A DNA stretch of 10,721 nucleotides, taken from NCBI GenBank assembly GCA_964636385.1, contig CAZWSC010000023.1:1-10721 (forward strand), given 5' to 3'. The notes under the pieces were generated by a model. It worked only from the letters and a program-made list of their open reading frames with translations, was not told the origin of the DNA and searched no databases. The position numbers and the translations under genes were made by a program. This document shows positions 7,124 to 10,721 of the stretch, in pieces (within the stretch, counting starts at the first letter, position 1; each line of letters starts with the position of its first letter). Origin of the DNA: CAZWSC01 sp964636385 (GTDB lineage Bacteria > Eisenbacteria > RBG-16-71-46 > CAIMUX01).

Positions 7124-7139
7124 GGCGCATCACTGCGCC
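7124..7139. other. Intercistronic hairpin
   Basis: GGCGCA (7124-7129) and TGCGCC (7134-7139) pair perfectly around the loop TCAC, in the 44-nt gap between two operon genes and just before the next ribosome binding site (GGGAGGA, 7142-7148). There is no U-run, so it is more likely an mRNA stability or processing element than a terminator. Confidence 0.45.
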
Positions 7140-7155
7140 ACGGGAGGACCCTGCG

Positions 7156-8076
7156 ATGATTCCCAAGCTGTTTCTTATGTGCGCCATCCTCGTGCTGTCT
7201 GTTCCGGCGTTTGCAGGAGTGACGCCGTACGAGGTGGTTCTCCGCATTCCGTACGGAACGGAAGCGGGTGAGCTGGACACGCTGAAGGTGCGCAGCGACG
7301 ACCCATTCCGCTCGCTTGTAGTCTCCTTCTCCGTGGAACCTGAAGGAAGAATCTGGCTGCTTCCGCGGGTTGGTGTAGCCGGGCGGACGGTGCTCTTCTG
7401 CTACGAGGATGGAGTTTTCTCACACGAGCTTCCGTTTACGGGCTACCCCATGGGGTTTCTACTCACCGAAGAAGGAGTCTACTCATGGACGTCTGTGGGA
7501 CGAAGGCGCGAGATCGCGGCGCTCATGGCCTTCGATCCGGGCCCAGGCAAGGGTGAGGTGCGCCGTGCAGAGCTTCTGGCAGGTGACGAGAGCGGTCCGG
7601 TGCACTTCGGGGGCTGGATGGGCCTCGTCGACGGTTCTCCGTGTCTGTTTGGCAGCAGGGAGGGGCGCCTCTTCACGGTCGCGCTGGAGGAGGGGCTTCC
7701 CAACCTTCACCTCTCCGATTCCGACGTTGTCTGGGGCCTGCGCTCTTCACGTGGTTTCCCGGATCCGATCTGGCAGGACACAAAGCTGATCAGGCGTGGA
7801 GATGAGGTGTTGTACGACATCGGCCTCGTCGACGGCAGTCTTGTGGTCACGCTCCCGGGCGGAGGGTTCGTGATCAGCCGGCCCGGTGATAAGGACGGGG
7901 AGAAGTTCAACAACAGATTCCAGATCCACGACTCCTCGGGAAGCCTTGTGCGAACAGTCGTGACCCTTCCGCACAGGGACAAGTTCGGCGTCAGTAGATC
8001 GCCCTGGTTCTTCGATGACGACCACTGCTACCAGCTTCTGCTGGGAGAGGCCGAGGGACGCCTGTTGCGCTACTAA
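7156..8076 (+). CDS. Secreted protein of unknown function, possible beta-propeller
   Basis: This 306-residue protein has a signal peptide likely cut after PAFA (residue 20). GGGAGGA at 7142-7148, seven bases before ATG 7156, supports the start. The family is not recognised. The mature part is rich in short beta-strand-like stretches separated by Gly, Asp and Pro turns, for example GRIWLLPRVG, YEDGVFSHELPF, EGVYSWTS, EGRLFTVAL and GSLVVTLPGGGFVI. Its close, FDDDHCYQLLLGEAEGRLLRY, resembles the last blade of secreted beta-propellers; this is inference only. No catalytic motif or membrane anchor is seen. It is the second gene of the operon, 44 nt after the C25-like gene and 14 nt before the NlpC/P60-like gene, which suggests a shared extracytoplasmic role. 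Confidence 0.7.
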   Translation: MIPKLFLMCAILVLSVPAFAGVTPYEVVLRIPYGTEAGELDTLKVRSDDPFRSLVVSFSVEPEGRIWLLPRVGVAGRTVLFCYEDGVFSHELPFTGYPMGFLLTEEGVYSWTSVGRRREIAALMAFDPGPGKGEVRRAELLAGDESGPVHFGGWMGLVDGSPCLFGSREGRLFTVALEEGLPNLHLSDSDVVWGLRSSRGFPDPIWQDTKLIRRGDEVLYDIGLVDGSLVVTLPGGGFVISRPGDKDGEKFNNRFQIHDSSGSLVRTVVTLPHRDKFGVSRSPWFFDDDHCYQLLLGEAEGRLLRY

Positions 8077-8090
8077 GAGGAGAGACCACA

Positions 8091-9170
8091 ATGAAGACGA
8101 TGATCTTGACCCTTGCATTGCTGGCGGCTCTGACCCTGGCGGCAGGAGAAGCCGGCGCTCTCACACGTCCCGAAATCATCAACCGGGCCCGGGAGTACAG
8201 GGACATCTCGTGGTCCATTGCCGATACCGCTGCTGCGCTCCACGACTCTCCGCTTCACCGTTACCGGGAGACCGGTCAGTGCGACTCCCAATCACCGCTC
8301 GCAAAGTGGATCCAGGACTATCAGGGCGGGAACTGGCATGGCACGTACTTCGGCGCCCCGTATGCCTATGGCGGCAGGCAGACTCCGTCACAGGCCGCAG
8401 ATTGGGTGTCAGGCGGTGTACCGCACGCAATAGGCCTCTGCGATGCCCAGTGGTATTGGCGGTACGAACGCAGCAAGACTCCCTACTGCTTCGCTGGAAG
8501 CGTCGACTGCGTGGCAGTTGCCGGCTTCGCCACGCAGTGGCGGGACTGGAGGATGTTCGGCACAAGGGCGATGCTCAATGATGCGCAGTCATCCAACGGC
8601 TACTATGTGCAACTGTGCCGAGGGGCCTGCCAGGGCACGATGCACGGATACGAGCAGCCCGTGCAGGGCGATCTCCTTGTAAGACCTGACCAGAATGCGC
8701 ATGTGGTGGTCTGGGTGAGTGGGAACTGGGACGGCACATCAACTATCATACATGCTACCGGTGACCCCGAACACGAGGGTACTGTCGAGCTCGAGATTCC
8801 TGGCAGGGGCTATCAGCATTGGGTGAGCGACGGCTACTACGCGATCGCGGTTCGGGCCCTTCATGAGGATCCGAAGTGCGGCTTCCGGCACGTTCACTCC
8901 CCTGCGCCGGGAGTGGTGGAGTGGTTGACCGGCTGGATGCACAACACATGGGGCTTCGCCATCGCAGTTTCCGAGGATGGCGAGACGTGGGAAAAGGTTG
9001 GCGACTACCTTCTTGCAGAAGAGGCTGATTCGACCGAGCCCCGGGCCTGGACCTGGCGCGGCACCCTTCCTGCGTCTGGACTCCTCCGAGTTGTGGAGAT
9101 CGAGCGGGGCACAGGAAAACAGCAGCACTCTCTGCAGACTCTGGACCTGGGAAGGCTTGCCGGCCGTTGA
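8091..9170 (+). CDS. Secreted NlpC/P60-like hydrolase with C-terminal beta-sandwich-like region
   Basis: This is a 359-residue protein whose signal peptide is likely cut after AGA (residue 23). AGGAGAG at 8078-8084, six bases before ATG 8091, supports the start. NlpC/P60-type enzymes are papain-like cysteine hydrolases or amidases, often acting on cell-wall peptides. Motifs appear in the family order: GAPYAYGG, then VDCVAVAGFA with candidate nucleophile Cys140, then QGDLLVRPDQNAHVVVWV with candidate His204, then IIHATGD with His221 as a possible third residue. The stretch between YGG and DC is about 50 residues, far longer than in classic NlpC, where the two are nearly adjacent, so this is a divergent subfamily. 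Residues from about 265 (GFRHVHSPAPG to the end, with FAIAVSEDGETWEKVG) look like a separate beta-rich module. It is the third gene of the operon. Substrate and true activity are unproven. Confidence 0.7.
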   Translation: MKTMILTLALLAALTLAAGEAGALTRPEIINRAREYRDISWSIADTAAALHDSPLHRYRETGQCDSQSPLAKWIQDYQGGNWHGTYFGAPYAYGGRQTPSQAADWVSGGVPHAIGLCDAQWYWRYERSKTPYCFAGSVDCVAVAGFATQWRDWRMFGTRAMLNDAQSSNGYYVQLCRGACQGTMHGYEQPVQGDLLVRPDQNAHVVVWVSGNWDGTSTIIHATGDPEHEGTVELEIPGRGYQHWVSDGYYAIAVRALHEDPKCGFRHVHSPAPGVVEWLTGWMHNTWGFAIAVSEDGETWEKVGDYLLAEEADSTEPRAWTWRGTLPASGLLRVVEIERGTGKQQHSLQTLDLGRLAGR

Positions 9171-9213
9171 GGAGATAGCTCCATGACATGGCCGGGGGTT
9201 CCACGATGGTGCG
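9171..9213. other. Gap between convergent genes
   Basis: This 43-base gap separates the end of the plus-strand operon from the end of the minus-strand lipoprotein gene. It has only very short palindromes (GGAG-ATAG-CTCC; CCATG-A-CATGG) and no stem with a U-run, so no convincing bidirectional terminator is seen. Confidence 0.4.
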
Positions 9214-9945
9214 TCAGCGCGAAGCAGGCGTTTCGCCGACTACGACGAACGGCAGGCTGACAACGAAGGTCCGCTCCAGGCAGTCCAGGAGCAGGACGAC
9301 GTGCACCGTCCAGTCGCCGATGTCTATGCCGTAGCCGAAGAAGTACTGCGGTATAGAGAACACGCCATCCTGGTCTGTCCCTGTCCAGAAGAACGTGGGC
9401 TCGAGCGTTTCCGGACCTTCCCAGTGGGCGCTCGAGCCCGGTTCCATGACAGCGCTGCGGGGTATGGTGATGGTCAGCGTCTGCGTGATCTTGCCGCCTG
9501 ATGGGAGCACCGCGCTTTGCCAGGCGAGTCTGTAGTTCGCCCAGCATGGCGGGCAATCACCGTCGGCCACGTTGAACATGCCCCCTGACAGAATCGGATC
9601 GCAGGTGCTGCAACTGAGCTCGGCATCATAACGCCAGGTGCCCGGTTCATCCGGAGCGAACTGCAGACTGGTTGTGCCGGTCGGGAACACCAACGTGGTG
9701 TCGGTTCCGGAAGGTGCGAAGAACGTCACGGCGGCGTGATCCTGTGAGGTGAGCCCGGAACCCCGGAATCCGAATACGAGGGGCTGATGCAGCCGCAGCG
9801 CAGGTCCCGGGTCCGACAGCGCGATCTCACTCTCGGGGCACTCGGGCTCCGGCGCGACGGGATTGCCGTTGGATGACTTGCCGGAGCATCCCGCCATCAG
9901 CACAAAGGCCACAAGCCCGGCCGCCAGGATGTGGTGCAGCTTCAT
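9214..9945 (-). CDS. Lipoprotein with two CXXC motifs and Ig-like region
   Basis: This is a 243-residue lipoprotein read on the minus strand. The ATG at 9945-9943 is chosen over GTG 9960 because GGAGG (9958-9954) lies eight bases upstream and the signal peptide then has the normal length: MKLHH, a hydrophobic core, and lipobox MAGC with the lipid-bearing Cys at residue 20. A Ser/Asn/Pro-rich linker leads into a beta-rich region (FGFRGSGLTSQDHAAVTFF to PDEPGTWRYDAEL) resembling an Ig-like sandwich. Then come C112-S-T-C115 and C131-P-P-C134. The paired CXXC motifs could bind a metal or form disulphides, but no thioredoxin or cytochrome signature (CXXCH) is present. The family and function are not recognised. 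It is a single gene convergent with the operon, with its own upstream region next to repeat copy B. Confidence 0.8.
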   Translation of the reverse strand: MKLHHILAAGLVAFVLMAGCSGKSSNGNPVAPEPECPESEIALSDPGPALRLHQPLVFGFRGSGLTSQDHAAVTFFAPSGTDTTLVFPTGTTSLQFAPDEPGTWRYDAELSCSTCDPILSGGMFNVADGDCPPCWANYRLAWQSAVLPSGGKITQTLTITIPRSAVMEPGSSAHWEGPETLEPTFFWTGTDQDGVFSIPQYFFGYGIDIGDWTVHVVLLLDCLERTFVVSLPFVVVGETPASR

Positions 9946-10721
9946 TGTCGCAACCTCCACGTATGCGCGTCATCGACTGTGGTGCAGATGATAGCAGGCG
10001 AGGATGAGTCGGGGAACCAGTTTGGCGTTTGCCGGAATCCTGTCATGGATGGGAACCCCCAGACTTCGGCGACGGCATACACGATCCGGTCAGTGACAAC
10101 GCGCCGCTTCAGAGCGTCGGGCGCAGCAAAGCATCCAGAGCTACACGTGGAGCCTCCGTCAGGGCACGTTTTCGGAGCTCAGTAATCCACTGGCCTGAGA
10201 CACCTTGCAGGGTATCGTGACTGAGCCTAACCTGCTATCACGTTTGTTTCCCCAACGTGAGAGGTGCTATCCCCCAAGGGGCACCAGCAGAGGCAGTCGG
10301 AAGGAGGACCAGATGTCCCCTGCCTCGCTCACGCTGCCGACCAGCGACGCGCTGTCGCCTGCAGGAGGCGCCGGAGGCTGGATGCTTTCCCTCGCGAGCC
10401 TTCCGCATGCAGGGCCACTCCCATCGACAGCCCGTGTGCGGGCGAATCGAGTCGCGCTCGCCACCAACCTCATCCTCGATTACGGCACGCGCCCCGCCTC
10501 GACCGGCATGGTTGCACAACGCGCTCTCTCAGACTCGCGGCCACTGTGGCGCCCGCGAGGGGCAGGCGTGCAGTGTGAGGGGGGATCTGCAGACCCGTGG
10601 TTTGAGGTGGTGGATTCTCCGCCGCGACTGCTGATGCCGTTCTCGGTTGCTTCGCTGTGATCTGAGGATTCCACTGGACGGAAGGCGGGATGGATACCTG
10701 GTAGTCGGGTATCATGAACAT
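9946..10721. other. Intergenic region with repeat copy B, to the window edge
   Basis: No gene is supported in these 776 bases. Positions 9946-10117 form the upstream region of the minus-strand lipoprotein gene. Positions 10118-10600 are repeat copy B. Positions 10601-10721 hold no recognised feature except a small inverted repeat, GATACC (10693-10698) with GGTATC (10708-10713). A plus-strand frame of 151 codons (10205-10660) crosses the repeat, but its counterpart in copy A is not maintained in frame. Confidence 0.55.
10118..10600. repeat. Dispersed repeat, copy B
   Basis: This is the same-orientation copy of 4880-5408. Identical blocks are 10288-10320 (33 nt) and 10483-10543 (61 nt); 10163-10177 and about 10124-10155 also match. 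Compared with copy A, it has about 103 extra nt at 10353-10456 and lacks about 143 nt between 10155 and 10163. The junctions of the 103-nt segment carry similar short sequences (around GACGCG and GTCGCGCTCGCC), which would fit loss by slippage in copy A. Confidence 0.8.

Noticed and set aside
8015..8581. 188-codon plus-strand frame across the operon junction
   Set aside because: It overlaps two genes with signal peptides and good starts in other frames, and its composition is that of a shadow.
9988..10016. Promoter for the minus-strand lipoprotein gene (TATCAT with TTCCCC 17 nt upstream)
   Set aside because: The -35 match is poor, and a single -10-like hexamer is too weak to annotate.
10205..10660. 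151-codon plus-strand frame in repeat copy B
   Set aside because: The matching frame in copy A is broken by a 1-nt and a 103-nt difference, and the codon changes between copies are not biased to silent positions in this frame.
1..10721. CRISPR array, tRNA or rRNA genes
   Set aside because: No regularly spaced short repeats, cloverleaf-like sequences with a T-loop consensus, or conserved rRNA stretches were seen on either strand.

Overview
The window is high-GC bacterial DNA. Secreted and lipoprotein genes dominate, and one protein ends in a FlgD-like Ig domain of the kind found on exported proteins of the FCB group and relatives such as Eisenbacteria and Krumholzibacteria. No rRNA or marker gene is present, so this placement is inferred from protein style alone.

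Layout, left to right. Positions 1-1098 hold the 3' part of a nucleotide-sugar dehydrogenase gene with its catalytic residues intact. A 380-bp gene-free stretch follows; it carries several stem-loops and, near its end, repeated 9-mers and a palindrome that look like a control region. Positions 1479-4702 hold two tandem paralogous lipoprotein genes, each built from five beta-sandwich units of about 95-105 residues. The first copy has an in-frame TAG just after the lipobox Cys, so it reads as a fresh pseudogene, a sequencing error or a readthrough gene. The second overlaps its stop codon and has an ideal Shine-Dalgarno sequence.

A 906-bp gene-free stretch (4703-5608) contains copy A of a roughly 0.5-kb dispersed repeat; copy B lies at 10118-10600. 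Positions 5609-9170 form a compact three-gene operon of exported proteins: a gingipain-like (C25) protein that keeps the catalytic Cys but lacks the catalytic His, a secreted protein of unknown function that may be a beta-propeller, and an NlpC/P60-like hydrolase. Converging on it from the minus strand is a small lipoprotein with two CXXC motifs (9945-9214). The window ends in copy B of the repeat and its flank.

The genes share an envelope or extracellular theme: sugar-nucleotide synthesis, surface lipoproteins and exported hydrolase-like proteins. Nothing in the window proves that the blocks act together. The points most worth checking are the amber codon, the His-less C25 protein and the repeat family.
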